Counted from the stretch's first letter, positions 41,630 through 50,334 are shown. The stretch: 64,000 bases of DNA from Sphaerimonospora sp050942215 (GCF_050942215.1 NZ_CP192056.1:4092001-4156000), one strand, 5' to 3'. Translations and numbers: made by a program. The notes: a model not told the origin generated them from the sequence alone.

Positions 41630-42658
41630 ATGGAGCCGCAGTTATCCCTTCGGCGGCTGGAGATCTTCCGGCTCGTCGTCGAAGAGGGCAGCGTGACCCG
41701 CGCCGCGTCGCGTCTCGCGATCGCCCAGCCGGCCGTGTCCAATCAGCTTCGATCCCTGGAGGAGTGGCTGGGCGCGGGTCTGTTCATCCGTCGAGGCAAC
41801 CGGCTCATGCTCACGGAAGCGGGCCGAAGAGCCGACGTGTGGGCCAAAACCGTTCTGGCCGGCGCCGCGGAGCTGCGCCGCGACGTCGCGGATATCGAGT
41901 CCGGCAACGGAGGCTCAGTCGTCGCCGCGGCCAGCATGGGAGTCGGTAGCTATCTGATGCCCGGCGTCCTGACCCGCTTCCGTGCTGCCCATCCCAAGGC
42001 AGACATCACCTTGAACGTCGTTCCTCCCGAGGAGACGCTGCGCCAGATCGCAAGCGGAGAAGCCGACTTCGGGATCACGACGTGGGGGGCCGGCGACGTC
42101 CGGCCCCATGTCCGGTCGCAGATCTTGCGTGATGAGCCGCTACTCATCGTGACCCGCGCAGATCTGCGGCCGCCGGAAGGCACACTGACGCTGGAGGATG
42201 CCCTGCGACTGCCTCTCGTGGGAGCGCCTCGAGGCGTTGCTTCGCAGCGCCACATCGTCTCGCAACTAGGCCGGCTGAGCGATACGGAGCCGAGCTTCGT
42301 CATCCGGCTCGGCCACGCCCTGTCGGCGAAGCAGGCGGTGGTCGACCACGGCTGGGCGGCCATCCTGCCGAGATACGTGGTCGACGCGGATATCGCGTCG
42401 GGGCTTCTCGCCAGCATTCATGTGCCAGGGCTCGAACTCCAGGAAACGATCGCTCTGGTGTGGCGTGATGACAAGGTGTTCTCCAGGCTCCAGCAGAGGC
42501 TGATGCGAGAGATCAGCCGAGAGGTGGGACACGAGTCGCCAGGCGCTGACAGCGCACGGACCCCCGGGGAGGCCACCCCTTCCAGCTGCCCGAGCCCAGC
42601 TGTCGGCGTACCCCTTGACGTGCAGAGTTGCGTACCACTAGACATACACGACCAGTGA
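41630..42658 (+). CDS. LysR-family transcriptional regulator
   Basis: This 342-residue LysR regulator has an N-terminal HTH in FRLVVEEGSVTRAASRLAIA and QPAVSNQLRSLEEWLGAGLF. An effector domain follows, with VGSYLMPGVLTRFRAAHPKA, GEADFGITTWG and LPRYVVDADIASGLLASIHV. It is most like CysL/CbbR-type regulators. The last ~40 residues (Pro/Ser-rich) are unusual and may reflect read-through after a rearrangement. ATG 41630 is 4 nt after GGAG. It is divergent from the M24 gene. An internally deleted copy is at 62170-62431. Confidence 0.88.
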   Translation: MEPQLSLRRLEIFRLVVEEGSVTRAASRLAIAQPAVSNQLRSLEEWLGAGLFIRRGNRLMLTEAGRRADVWAKTVLAGAAELRRDVADIESGNGGSVVAAASMGVGSYLMPGVLTRFRAAHPKADITLNVVPPEETLRQIASGEADFGITTWGAGDVRPHVRSQILRDEPLLIVTRADLRPPEGTLTLEDALRLPLVGAPRGVASQRHIVSQLGRLSDTEPSFVIRLGHALSAKQAVVDHGWAAILPRYVVDADIASGLLASIHVPGLELQETIALVWRDDKVFSRLQQRLMREISREVGHESPGADSARTPGEATPSSCPSPAVGVPLDVQSCVPLDIHDQ

Positions 42659-42723
42659 GAGGCATGCGTACCATGGTTCTGCCTGGCGTTGAGCGACGCG
42701 GAGATGTCCGAGTCGCGCTCAAA

Positions 42724-42880
42724 CCGAGGCCGCCCAGCCCGACCACCGGGGCCGGTGGCGCGACACCTTGCGTCGCGAGGCCGACGGACGATGGCTGCTC
42801 ACCGGCAAGCAGCCAGTGGTGGAAGGCTTCCACCCTGAGGGGTGGGTGGGCTCGGTCCTCCTACCCGCGATGCCAGGGCC
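42724..42880 (+). pseudogene. 3' remnant of NTF2-like protein D gene
   Basis: The stretch reads RGRWRDTLRREADGRWLLTG, KQPVVEGFHPEGWVGSV and LLPAMPG in one frame. It matches the C-terminus of the intact NTF2-like protein at 62502-62972 (GRWRDTLRREDDGQWKLT, KQPVVEGYHPEGWVATV). The 5' two thirds are missing. It follows lysR just as the intact copy follows the lysR remnant. Confidence 0.85.
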
Positions 42881-42944
42881 TGACCGGCCTGCCGGTCCAG
42901 CGCCGCACACAACGCCCAGCGCGGTATCGCGCCGGGCGGACGGA

Positions 42945-43394
42945 TCACGGCCGTGTCGCCTCCAGCACCTGGACGGTGTCGTAGTAGTAGACGTTGAACT
43001 CGCGGATCAGGCCGTCGCGGAAGATGACGAAGTGGCCCACCAAGGTCTCCAGGCTCTTACCTGTGGCCGCCGCGGTCGCCTGCATTCGCATCTGGATGGC
43101 CAGCCCCGCTTCCCCCTCGAAGTACTGGATCTCGCTCAGGTTCAGCGACGACCACGTCTCACTGAAGACTGCGAAGAATCTCTCGATGCCGGCGACGCCA
43201 TGCCACTCGCCGGGATACGGCGTGGCAGGCCCCTGACGTCCGACGACATCCTGGTGCAAGTGCGCCGCCATCTCACTGAAGTCTGCGCCCGCCTTGGCGC
43301 CACCGGCGGCGACGTAGCGCTGCTCGGCCTCGTAATAGCTGTTCAGCGTGGCGACGAAGCCGCTGGCCGGGCTCTCGGTGTCAGTTGCGCTCAT
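42945..43394 (-). CDS. SnoaL/NTF2-like protein C
   Basis: This 149-residue paralogue of protein A has FVATLNSYYEAEQRYVAAGG, AKAGADFSEMAAHLHQDVVG, GVAGIERFFAVFSETWSSLN and a terminal RDGLIREFNVYYYDTVQVLE. Similarity to A extends over the whole length, so the two are duplicates. ATG 43394 lies 78 bp downstream of the SDR gene stop, and the two are probably co-transcribed from the promoter near 44230. Confidence 0.8.
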   Translation of the reverse strand: MSATDTESPASGFVATLNSYYEAEQRYVAAGGAKAGADFSEMAAHLHQDVVGRQGPATPYPGEWHGVAGIERFFAVFSETWSSLNLSEIQYFEGEAGLAIQMRMQATAAATGKSLETLVGHFVIFRDGLIREFNVYYYDTVQVLEATRP

Positions 43395-43472
43395 GCGCTG
43401 CCTCCAGATGGCGAGTTGTGTAGGTGAAGGGTGGGCAACAGCAGGCTCTGCTTCCGCGACCCGTCCCCGGTC

Positions 43473-44228
43473 TCAGACAGTGAACCCGCCGTCGACGTTC
43501 CAGCTGGCGCCAGTGACGTAGTCAGATCCGGGGCCCGCGAGAAAGCTGACCACGTTCGCCACTTCGTCGGCTGTGCCGTATCGACCAAGCGGCATGAGCG
43601 AACGAGCCAAGTCGGCGTGGCCGCCCTCGTCCGGGTTGGCATCGGTCGCGACCGGGCCACATTGGACGTTGTTCACCGTGATGCCGCGAGGCCCTAGATC
43701 GCGCGCCATTCCCTTGGTCAGCGAGGCGATAGCGCCCTTGATCATCGCATAGATCGCCAGCCCTGGGCTCTGAACACGTTCGGCGTTGATGCTGCCGATG
43801 TTGATGACCCGCGAGCCCCTGCCGAGGTGTGGAAGCGAATGACGGATGAACGCGAACGTCCCGCCGAGGTTGAGTGCGACCATCTCGTCGAACTTCTCCT
43901 GCGGGTAGCTGTCGATAGGGGCCACATATCCAGCTCCTACGTTGTTGACGAGGATGTCCAACCCGCCGAGTGCAGCGACCGCGGCTTCGACCGCTGCCTC
44001 GACCTCGGCCAGATCGGCGCTGTTCGCCGCGATCGCCGTGACAATGCCGCTCGATGCGGCCGTCTCGGCGCACAGGCTCTCAGCGGCAGCAGGCGATGAC
44101 TTGAAGGTGAAGGCGATGTCCGCACCATCCGCCGCCAGGCGACGCACAATCCCGGCTCCGATTCCTCGCGAACCCCCGGTAACCAAGGCCTTGCGACCGG
44201 ACAGCGGGCCGGACGAGCCTGTGCTCAT
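43473..44228 (-). CDS. Short-chain dehydrogenase/reductase (FabG-like)
   Basis: This 251-residue classical SDR has TGGSRGIGAGIVRRLAADGA for the dinucleotide and DILVNNVG. The catalytic Ser lies in INIGSINAERV and Tyr-Lys in IYAMIKGAIASLT, with the C-terminal substrate loop VTGASWNVDGGF. It is probably NADP-dependent, because a Lys follows the second strand (FTFKSSPAAA). The ATG 44228 start has CGGAG 8 nt before it. It is divergent from the acyl-CoA ligase at 44423 and likely acts on a hydroxy- or ketoacyl intermediate of the same pathway. Confidence 0.87.
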   Translation of the reverse strand: MSTGSSGPLSGRKALVTGGSRGIGAGIVRRLAADGADIAFTFKSSPAAAESLCAETAASSGIVTAIAANSADLAEVEAAVEAAVAALGGLDILVNNVGAGYVAPIDSYPQEKFDEMVALNLGGTFAFIRHSLPHLGRGSRVINIGSINAERVQSPGLAIYAMIKGAIASLTKGMARDLGPRGITVNNVQCGPVATDANPDEGGHADLARSLMPLGRYGTADEVANVVSFLAGPGSDYVTGASWNVDGGFTV

Positions 44229-44347
44229 ATGCGGAGCTCCGTTCCTTGTGCCTGAGCCGAGCCTGCGGGTCGCCCCAGCGAAGGTCGAGATGATTCCTGC
44301 CACCAGAACAGGGGTCGTGCCACCCCGCCAGCCTTCCTAACATCTGT

Positions 44348-44361
44348 ATCAAATCTTCGAC
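44348..44361. promoter_or_regulatory. Imperfect GTYGA-N4-TCRAC site between SDR and ligase genes
   Basis: ATCAAATCTTCGAC keeps the right half-site and differs at two positions of the left half. It lies in the divergent promoter region of the SDR and the acyl-CoA ligase. On its own it would not be convincing. Confidence 0.3.
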
Positions 44362-44422
44362 CATCGCGCCAAATGACGGTCGTATTCACTCTGTGAACTC
44401 AGAAGGCACAGGAGGTATACCC

Positions 44423-46054
44423 GTGCAAGGACTCATGCAGGACTTCCCGTTGACCGTCGGATCCATCATGGAGCGCGGGGTCACGTACTTCCCCGACAGC
44501 CGAATCGTGACCCGAACCAAGGACGCGGTGGTTCGGACCACCTACCGCGAGCTGGGAGTCGAGATTGGACGGCTCGCGGGCGCCCTCGGCCGCCTTGGCC
44601 TAGCATCCGACGCGCGAGTCGGGTCGTTCGCCTGGAACACGGCACGCCACCTCGCTCTGTACTTCGCGGTCCCCGGCACCGGACGCATCCTGCACACGAT
44701 CAACATCAGGTATTCCCCCGATCACATCCGCTTCTCGATCGAGCATGCCGAGGACGAAGTAATCTTCGTGGACTCCTCCCTCATGCATCTCCTGGCTCCG
44801 CACCTCCCGCATCTGCCGTGCGTACGCCATGTCGTCGTCATGAACGACGGCGGCCCGAGGGATGCTCTCCCCGACGATTCGCGGATCGTGAGCTGGGACG
44901 AACTGCTTGACGGCTCTGAGGCGACCGAGATCCGCGACCGCGTGAGCGACGAGAACCGGGCAGCGGCGCTCTGCTACACCAGCGGGACCACCGGGAACCC
45001 GAAGGGTGTTCTCTACTCCCACCGCTCGATCTGGCTCCACTCCAACGTGGGAGTGTCGGCAGCGGCGACCGGCGTCACGGATCGCGACACCGTCATGCCG
45101 ATCGTGCCGATGTTCCACGCGATGGCCTGGGGGCTGCCCTACGCCGCGTTCCAAGCCGGCGCGGACCTCGTACTGCCCGGTCCCGACCTTTCGCCGGCCG
45201 CCATCCTTGAGCTGATGAGTGAGGAGCGGGTCACCTACAGCGCCGGGGTTCCGAGCATCTGGATGAGTGCCCTGCCGCTACTCGAGCACTACGACCTCTC
45301 CCGGCTCGAGCGCCTCGTTGCCGGAGGCTCGGCGGTTCCCGCGTCTCTTTCAGAGGGCTACCGCGAGGTGCTTGGCTTCCCGATCACTCAGGCCTGGGGC
45401 ATGACCGAGGTATCGCCTCTAGGAGCCATCGCCCGCCTGCGACCGGAGATGGAGGGTCTGACCGAGGACGAGAAGATCTACTGGCGAGCAACGGCGGGGA
45501 TGGCCCTGCACGGTGTTCAGACTCGAATCGTGGACGCCGTGACTCGCGAGGAACTGCCTTGGGACGATCACCACCGCGGTGAGCTCGAAGTTCGCGGCCC
45601 CTGGGTCGCGCGGCAGTACTACCGGCTCGAGGATGAGCAGGAACAGTTCTCCCCCGATGGCTGGCTGCGGACGGGAGACGTCGCCTGCATCTCACCCCTG
45701 GGATTCATCAGGCTGGTCGACCGCACGAAGGACCTCGTCAAGTCCGGCGGTGAGTGGATCAGCTCGGTCGATCTGGAGAACGCGATCATGTCCCATCCCT
45801 CGGTCGCGGAGGCCGCCGTCGTGGCCGTCGCGCATCCACGGTGGATGGAGCGGCCACTTGCGTGCGTGGTCGTGAAAGAGGGGAACACCCTGACCGAACG
45901 CGAACTGCTCGGCTTCCTGGCAGGACGGCTGGAGCGCTGGCTCATTCCCGACGCTGTCGTCTTCCTCGACGAGATCCCCAAGACCAGCGTGGGCAAGTTC
46001 AGCAAGGCGGCCCTGCGCAAGCAGTTCGCCGACTTCGTACTTCCGTCGACATGA
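44423..46054 (+). CDS. Acyl-CoA/aryl-CoA ligase (AMP-forming) 1
   Basis: This 543-residue member of the ANL superfamily activates a carboxylate through an acyl-adenylate and then transfers it to CoA. The P-loop-like motif is CYTSGTTGNPKGVLYSHRS. Also present are ITQAWGMTEVSPLG (A5), GWLRTGDVACISPLGFIRLV (A7/A8) and the catalytic-Lys region IPKTSVGKFSKAALR (A10). It resembles medium-chain/FadD3-like ligases. GTG 44423 follows AGGAGG by 7 nt. An upstream in-frame GTG at 44393 lacks one. A frameshifted N-terminal copy lies at 61437-62017, where the same AGGAGG-N-GTG start is conserved. Confidence 0.9.
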   Translation: MQGLMQDFPLTVGSIMERGVTYFPDSRIVTRTKDAVVRTTYRELGVEIGRLAGALGRLGLASDARVGSFAWNTARHLALYFAVPGTGRILHTINIRYSPDHIRFSIEHAEDEVIFVDSSLMHLLAPHLPHLPCVRHVVVMNDGGPRDALPDDSRIVSWDELLDGSEATEIRDRVSDENRAAALCYTSGTTGNPKGVLYSHRSIWLHSNVGVSAAATGVTDRDTVMPIVPMFHAMAWGLPYAAFQAGADLVLPGPDLSPAAILELMSEERVTYSAGVPSIWMSALPLLEHYDLSRLERLVAGGSAVPASLSEGYREVLGFPITQAWGMTEVSPLGAIARLRPEMEGLTEDEKIYWRATAGMALHGVQTRIVDAVTREELPWDDHHRGELEVRGPWVARQYYRLEDEQEQFSPDGWLRTGDVACISPLGFIRLVDRTKDLVKSGGEWISSVDLENAIMSHPSVAEAAVVAVAHPRWMERPLACVVVKEGNTLTERELLGFLAGRLERWLIPDAVVFLDEIPKTSVGKFSKAALRKQFADFVLPST

Positions 46055-46211
46055 CCCTGGCGGACCTACCTCCTTATCCGCCGAACAAGTACTCGACAGG
46101 TCGCGCTCTGGCGAGGTCGGCCTTCAGTTCGTCGCGAGTCTATTTGCGGACCGCCCCGGGCCTTGGGCAGGGCGATCACGCCAGCCCGAAGGCCCGCGTG
46201 AGCGCTCGCCG

Positions 46212-46904
46212 TCAGCGCATGAAGGCCCCGGCATCCGCCACGAGCACTTGGCCTGTCATGGCCGCCGCACCGTCGGAGGCCAGGAACGCCACTGCGTGGG
46301 CGGTGTCCTCCGGCGTGAGTGCACGCTTCAGCACCTGGGAGGCGATCGACGCTTCGAGTGCGCCCTCCGCCACCACTGCCCGCGCCGCAGGCGTGTCCGT
46401 GTGGCCAGGGGCCACGGCGCTGACCGCGATGCCATCCTCGCCGTAGGTGACGGCCAGCGCACGCATGACCCCGAGCAAGGCTGCCTTGCTGGTGACGTAC
46501 GGCAGGAAGGCAGCACTTGGCGGGAACCACTGGCCGTCCGAGGAGATCAGGATGACCCTGCCGAAGCCGCGGGCTGCCATTCCGGGAGCGAAGGCCTGCA
46601 CCAACCAGAGCGCAGCTTCGACATTGACGGCCATCAGGGCTCGCCACCGGTTCAGGTCCAGGCTTTCCAGGGGCATCGGGTCGAGGTAGCCGGCACAGTG
46701 GACGAACACGTCGCATCGACCGTACCGGTCCAGGACCTCGGCGGCGGCGGCCCGGGTCGAGGTGGCCGACGACAGGTCGCAGACGACGTCACCGGTTCGG
46801 TCGAGCACGACGGTGCGATGCCCCGCCTCCTGGAGCCGCGCCACGATCGCGGAGCCGATGGCTCCGGCACCGCCAGTCACCACTGCCACCCTCTGCTCGT
46901 TCAT
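46212..46904 (-). CDS. Short-chain dehydrogenase/reductase 2
   Basis: This 230-residue classical SDR has VAVVTGGAGAIGSAIVARLQ, CDVFVHCAG (a variant of NNAG), the catalytic Ser in ILISSDGQWFPP and Tyr-Lys in LPYVTSKAALLGVM. The C-terminus is TGQVLVADAGAFMR. ATG 46904 has AGGAGCAGAG upstream. In-frame codons to 47000 are excluded because they cross the operator palindrome at 46971-46992. The substrate is unknown. The gap 46055-46211 to the convergent ligase shows no gene. Confidence 0.85.
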   Translation of the reverse strand: MNEQRVAVVTGGAGAIGSAIVARLQEAGHRTVVLDRTGDVVCDLSSATSTRAAAAEVLDRYGRCDVFVHCAGYLDPMPLESLDLNRWRALMAVNVEAALWLVQAFAPGMAARGFGRVILISSDGQWFPPSAAFLPYVTSKAALLGVMRALAVTYGEDGIAVSAVAPGHTDTPAARAVVAEGALEASIASQVLKRALTPEDTAHAVAFLASDGAAAMTGQVLVADAGAFMR

Positions 46905-46970
46905 GAAGATCTCTGCTCCTTGTTCCCGTGCGACGCCTCGGCGAGGCGACCGCCAGAAGGCTACCTTCGG

Positions 46971-46992
46971 TAGCGTTGATTTTTCAACGCTA
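46971..46992. promoter_or_regulatory. Palindromic operator TAGCGTTGA-TTTT-TCAACGCTA
   Basis: Nine-base arms (46971-46979 and 46984-46992) are exact inverted copies around TTTT. The core GTTGA-TTTT-TCAAC fits the shared GTYGA-N4-TCRAC motif. It lies 67-88 bp upstream of the SDR start. Confidence 0.75.
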
Positions 46993-47040
46993 AAGACCAA
47001 TCACGAGCCATATCACCCGATGACGAGAGGAACCCCGCGC

Positions 47041-47181
47041 ATGCAGGCGACATCGCGCGCCACCGGGAAAGTGCTCGACACGACGGTCGCCCACTTCCTG
47101 ATCCGCGAGGAAGGCCTGATCCGCGAGTTCGACGTCTTCTACGACGGCTCGGTCGAGCTCATGGAGGTCACGACAAGCTGA
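47041..47181 (+). pseudogene. 3' remnant of an NTF2-like gene (paralogue of protein A)
   Basis: The 46 codons read ATSRATGKVLDTTVAHFLIR and EEGLIREFDVFYDGSVEL. They match the C-terminal third of the protein at 38345 (ATARATGKRLDTTVAHFLII, EDGLIREFNVFYDDPVGL). No NTF2 sequence precedes 47041, so the gene is truncated at its 5' end. Confidence 0.85.
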
Positions 47182-47232
47182 AGGGCGCCGGGGCCGAGCC
47201 GCCGCGGACCGCCCCGGGAGCATTCCTCCTGC

Positions 47233-48411
47233 TCAGTCGGCGACGGGGAAGCGCTCACGCAACCATCGACCGATATGCTGCGCGGACAGCTCCGACCCGG
47301 TCGGCCCGCCGGGGGTCAACGGTCCGCCGAAGTGGGTCCCGGGGACTCGGACGTGCTTCTTGTCGGTGGCGGGCAGGGCGCCGTACATCTCTCGTGCGTC
47401 CGCGGGGAAGCATGCCTGGTCGCCGGTCAGCTCCACGAGGAGCGAGGGCGCCGTGACGCTCGCGGCGTTCCTGACGAAGTCGGCACGAGTCGTCGTGGCC
47501 GACCACGTCGACATCCAGGCCGCAGGCGTCGTGATACGGCCGAAGCCCGCGAATCCGAAGTTGCCGAGGTCGGGCCTCCTGCCGAATAGCGAGCCGTACG
47601 GCCGCCGGTTGGGGTCGAGCGACAGGTCGACCGAGCGCAGGTCGGCGTCGGTACGGAAGATGGTCATGATGGTGGGCCTGAGCGCACGACGCCGCGCCTC
47701 AACACCGTCGGAGGCACGATGCCGTTCGGTGTCGGCGATCGCCGAGGCGGCGAGCTCGTCGATGCGCCGCACCCGCGCGGCCTGTGCAGCCCGGTATCTC
47801 GCGACGAACTCGGGGGCGTACCTCGTCGGCTCGGGCGCCGGACGAAAGCCGTTCGCCGGATCGAAGGGATCTAGCGACGGCTCGGTCGACCACGGGTCGG
47901 ACTCGTCCGTCACCGACGGGTCGATGACACGCTGGAGGAGTGCGCCCTGGCCGGGGTGGGGCGCGAGGAACACTGCGCCGTCCAAAAGCGGCATCCGCGC
48001 TCCGGCGAGGTCGACCAGGGTCCCGTCCGGCGCATCACTCAGCCGCTCCTCGGCCCGCAGCGCCGCCTGTTCCTGGTAGAAGGCGAAGAGGGTGGCGCCG
48101 CCCGAGTGCCCGAGGGCCACTCTCGCCTCGAAGTCGCGATCCTCGAGGAACGACTGCCCTGCCGCGACGTCGAGCAGGGCCTGCTCATGCAGAAGCCGCA
48201 CGTCGTTGTTCGGCGAGCGGGTCGTCTGCGTCCACACGGCGACACCGAGATCGAGGAGCAGCGGGACGAGAGGGTGGTGGGCGACGTCCTCCCGCGGATG
48301 CATGATGCTGACCACCGTCCCGGCACCACCTGCCGGCTCGCGCAGCAGACCGGAGATCTTGGCACCGTCCGACGCGGTGAGGCGGACAGCCTCGGTCCAC
48401 GCCGCCGTCAC
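47233..48411 (-). CDS. Alpha/beta-fold hydrolase
   Basis: This 392-residue serine hydrolase has its nucleophile elbow GHSGG in ARVALGHSGGATLFAFYQEQ and a likely acid/His region in DAREMYGALP and VPGTHFGGPLTPGGP. An early segment, VVSIMHPREDVAHHPLVPLL, resembles esterases and C-C hydrolases without a secretion signal. GTG 48411 overlaps the stop of the upstream 82-residue gene (GTGA). It is the last gene of a four-gene leftward operon (isomerase, VOC protein, 82-residue protein, hydrolase). An aromatic ring-fission product would be a plausible substrate, but this is inference. Confidence 0.82.
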   Translation of the reverse strand: MTAAWTEAVRLTASDGAKISGLLREPAGGAGTVVSIMHPREDVAHHPLVPLLLDLGVAVWTQTTRSPNNDVRLLHEQALLDVAAGQSFLEDRDFEARVALGHSGGATLFAFYQEQAALRAEERLSDAPDGTLVDLAGARMPLLDGAVFLAPHPGQGALLQRVIDPSVTDESDPWSTEPSLDPFDPANGFRPAPEPTRYAPEFVARYRAAQAARVRRIDELAASAIADTERHRASDGVEARRRALRPTIMTIFRTDADLRSVDLSLDPNRRPYGSLFGRRPDLGNFGFAGFGRITTPAAWMSTWSATTTRADFVRNAASVTAPSLLVELTGDQACFPADAREMYGALPATDKKHVRVPGTHFGGPLTPGGPTGSELSAQHIGRWLRERFPVAD

Positions 48412-48656
48412 GGCCGCAGCTCGAGACGGAGCGAGTTCTTGTCCCAGCCGGCGATCCGGAAGCCGGCGAGGCCGGCGACGCAGCTGTACCAGACGGCGTG
48501 GCGACACCCCGTCGCACGCCGGTCGATCTCGATCGGGTGCTCGGAGCTCACCTCGAAGTACGGGCCGTTCCTGTCGACCCGGACACGCGGGTCCCGCCCG
48601 GCCACCTCGACGACAGGCCGGTTCTCGGGCACGTCCAGCAGATAGAAGACCGCCAT
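48408..48656 (-). CDS. Conserved hypothetical 82-residue protein
   Basis: I do not recognise this family. It begins MAVFYLLDVPENRPVVEVAG, contains YFEVSSEHPIEIDRRATGCR and ends in NSLRLELRP. It looks like a single small beta-rich domain with no membrane span and no metal motif apart from two Cys (about residues 52 and 60). It is translationally coupled on both sides (TGATG with the VOC gene, GTGA with the hydrolase), so it probably works with them, as a small subunit or an auxiliary binding protein. A truncated copy survives at 36831-37037. Confidence 0.75.
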   Translation of the reverse strand: MAVFYLLDVPENRPVVEVAGRDPRVRVDRNGPYFEVSSEHPIEIDRRATGCRHAVWYSCVAGLAGFRIAGWDKNSLRLELRP

Positions 48657-49505
48657 CAGATCGCAGAGCTCCCCGGCCTGAGCAGCCCGTCCCAGTCATC
48701 GGAATGCTCGAGGATGAGCTCCGCCTTCCGGTTCAGCAGGGCGTCCATCGACGGCGCTCCCCCGCGTACGACGTCCAACAGGGCATCGATCGTGAAGTTC
48801 GCGTCGATGTCCTCCTGCGGAGTCACCGGGCGCAGCGCGCGGGTGATCTCAACGATGTAGCCGTTCGGATCGTGCGTGTAGATCGACTCGATGGTCTCGT
48901 GCTGGACCCGCATCTCCGTCGACCACCGGCTCTCGTCCAGCCGCCGCTGGTACTCGTTGAGCGCCTCCTCCGACTCAACATGGAGCGCCAGGTGACGAGA
49001 ACCCAGAAAGAACTCGGGCACGCTGTCGTCGAACTTCGCGTAGACGTCACCCCGTGAGCCGGGCAACGGCTCCAGCCCGAAGTAGTAGAAGAAGGCCAGA
49101 CGGTCACCCTTGCCGATGTCGAAGAAGAAGTGGATGAAGTCCGGATGCTTGTCCGGCCCCCAGCCGGCCGCACAGATGGAGTGGACGACCGGGAAGCCGA
49201 GGACATCCCGGTAGAACGTGACCGTGCCGACCGGATCGAACGTCGGAAACGCCGCGTGGTCCACTCCCCGGACCAGGTGCCGGCCCTCGAGATCGCCGCT
49301 CATCATGCTCCTGTTCTGACGACGTCGTGCGCCGTCGCCGTAGTGACGTAGAGGCCGGTGCCGGACGCGAGCAGCGAGCCCGCACCGGCGATCGCCGCCG
49401 GAAGGCCCAGAGCACGGAGGATGCTGAACGCTCCGGCCGTCGCCGCACTGAGGACCGGCAGCCCGAGCTCTTCCTCGGCCTGCGCCACCAGTGGCAGCGA
49501 CGGCA
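48475..49505. repeat. Long direct repeat, copy 2 (intact locus)
   Basis: This is the counterpart of 36856-37886. Here all flanking genes are complete, so this is probably the source copy. The boundaries fall inside the 82-residue gene and inside the isomerase gene, not at gene ends, and no insertion-sequence ends are visible at them. Confidence 0.92.
48656..49306 (-). CDS. VOC-superfamily dioxygenase-like protein, copy 2
   Basis: This 216-residue protein is identical to the product at 37037-37687. It is a vicinal-oxygen-chelate fold protein with candidate Fe/Mn ligands His (RGVDHAAFPTF), His (RHLALHV) and Glu (IVEITRAL). The C-terminal extension ends in HSDDWDGLLRPGSSAI. It is the second gene of the operon, starts at ATG 49306 within the isomerase stop (ATGA), and is followed by the coupled 82-residue gene. 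Between a maleate-isomerase-like and a hydrolase gene, an oxidative ring or C-C bond cleavage is plausible. Confidence 0.87.
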   Translation of the reverse strand: MMSGDLEGRHLVRGVDHAAFPTFDPVGTVTFYRDVLGFPVVHSICAAGWGPDKHPDFIHFFFDIGKGDRLAFFYYFGLEPLPGSRGDVYAKFDDSVPEFFLGSRHLALHVESEEALNEYQRRLDESRWSTEMRVQHETIESIYTHDPNGYIVEITRALRPVTPQEDIDANFTIDALLDVVRGGAPSMDALLNRKAELILEHSDDWDGLLRPGSSAI

Positions 49506-50094
49506 TCTGCACGCACGCCGAGATCACGAGAGCGTCCACCCCCGTGAGATCGAGCTCACGAGCGGCCGCCATCACACGGGCACCCTCGATGCAGCCCACC
49601 GCATCGTTGTCCTCGACCTCCAGCGCCCGGTAATCCGCGACCGACACACCCTCATGCTCGATGTAGTCGACGACCTTCCGTGCAAGCGGCGCCATGTACG
49701 GCATCACGAGCGCCACGCGACGAGCGGACAGCGCTTCGAACGCCTCGAGCAGCGCCCCCGCGCTGGACCGAACCCGGGCGGAGGACTGCCCGGCCGCCAG
49801 CTGCTCGGCCACCAGCGTCTCCACACGGCGATGCTCCCCATGATCACCAGCCATCAAGGCGACCAGGCAGGCATACAAGATGACGTCCGGTCCCGCATCG
49901 GCGATCTCCACGACGCAGCGCTCGCGCTGCACGTTCATCGCCGCCAGACCTGCGGGGGTCACGGCCGTCATGCGCATACGGGACGAGTGGAAGCTCACGT
50001 CGAGGCCCTCTTGGCGTCGCAGCAGGGCCGGGAGCTCGGTCTCCACCGTCACGTTGGAGCTCGGGACGATCAGTCCCACACGTCGAACTGTCAT
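49303..50094 (-). CDS. Asp/Glu racemase-superfamily protein, maleate cis-trans isomerase-like
   Basis: This 263-residue protein has two-cysteine active-site geometry: YACLVALMAGDHGE (first Cys, about residue 75) and LVISACVQMPSLPLVAQAEE (second Cys, about residue 190). The N-terminus is VGLIVPSSNVTVETELPALL, as in maleate isomerases and arylmalonate decarboxylases. Maleate isomerase makes fumarate, which fits a catabolic region producing C4 acids. Decarboxylase activity cannot be excluded. The start is ATG 50094. It is the first gene of the operon, with a near-match to the shared operator at 50144-50157. Confidence 0.83.
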   Translation of the reverse strand: MTVRRVGLIVPSSNVTVETELPALLRRQEGLDVSFHSSRMRMTAVTPAGLAAMNVQRERCVVEIADAGPDVILYACLVALMAGDHGEHRRVETLVAEQLAAGQSSARVRSSAGALLEAFEALSARRVALVMPYMAPLARKVVDYIEHEGVSVADYRALEVEDNDAVGCIEGARVMAAARELDLTGVDALVISACVQMPSLPLVAQAEEELGLPVLSAATAGAFSILRALGLPAAIAGAGSLLASGTGLYVTTATAHDVVRTGA

Positions 50095-50143
50095 GGATCT
50101 CCTCGATGTCCTCGTAAATGGTCTACTCTTGCTCATCGCTCTT

Positions 50144-50157
50144 GTCAAACTATCAAC
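50144..50157. promoter_or_regulatory. Near-match to the shared operator upstream of the isomerase operon
   Basis: GTCAAACTATCAAC differs from GTYGA-N4-TCRAC at one position. It lies 50 bp upstream of ATG 50094. Confidence 0.5.
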
Positions 50158-50334
50158 GCTTAAGTCAATACAGAGAACCGGACTCTCCTGCACCACGGGC
50201 GACGACTCCCTGGGCCGACGTCGACGACACGCCCGACCGAGAGGCAAGGAAGGGTCAGGGGACGACGGGGCGAGGGACTGTGGCGCCTCCCGTGGCGAGA
50301 GCGGCAGACCGCGACACCGCGATCGCCGGCGCGA

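Noticed and set aside
46055..46211. Small gene between ligase 1 and SDR 2
   Set aside because: Both strands carry only short frames without ribosome sites. The overlapping minus-strand frame to 46716 is a shadow of the SDR.
48412..48699. N-terminal extension of the alpha/beta hydrolase to 48699
   Set aside because: It would overlap the duplicated 82-residue gene in another frame. GTG 48411 fused to that gene's stop gives a normal N-terminus.
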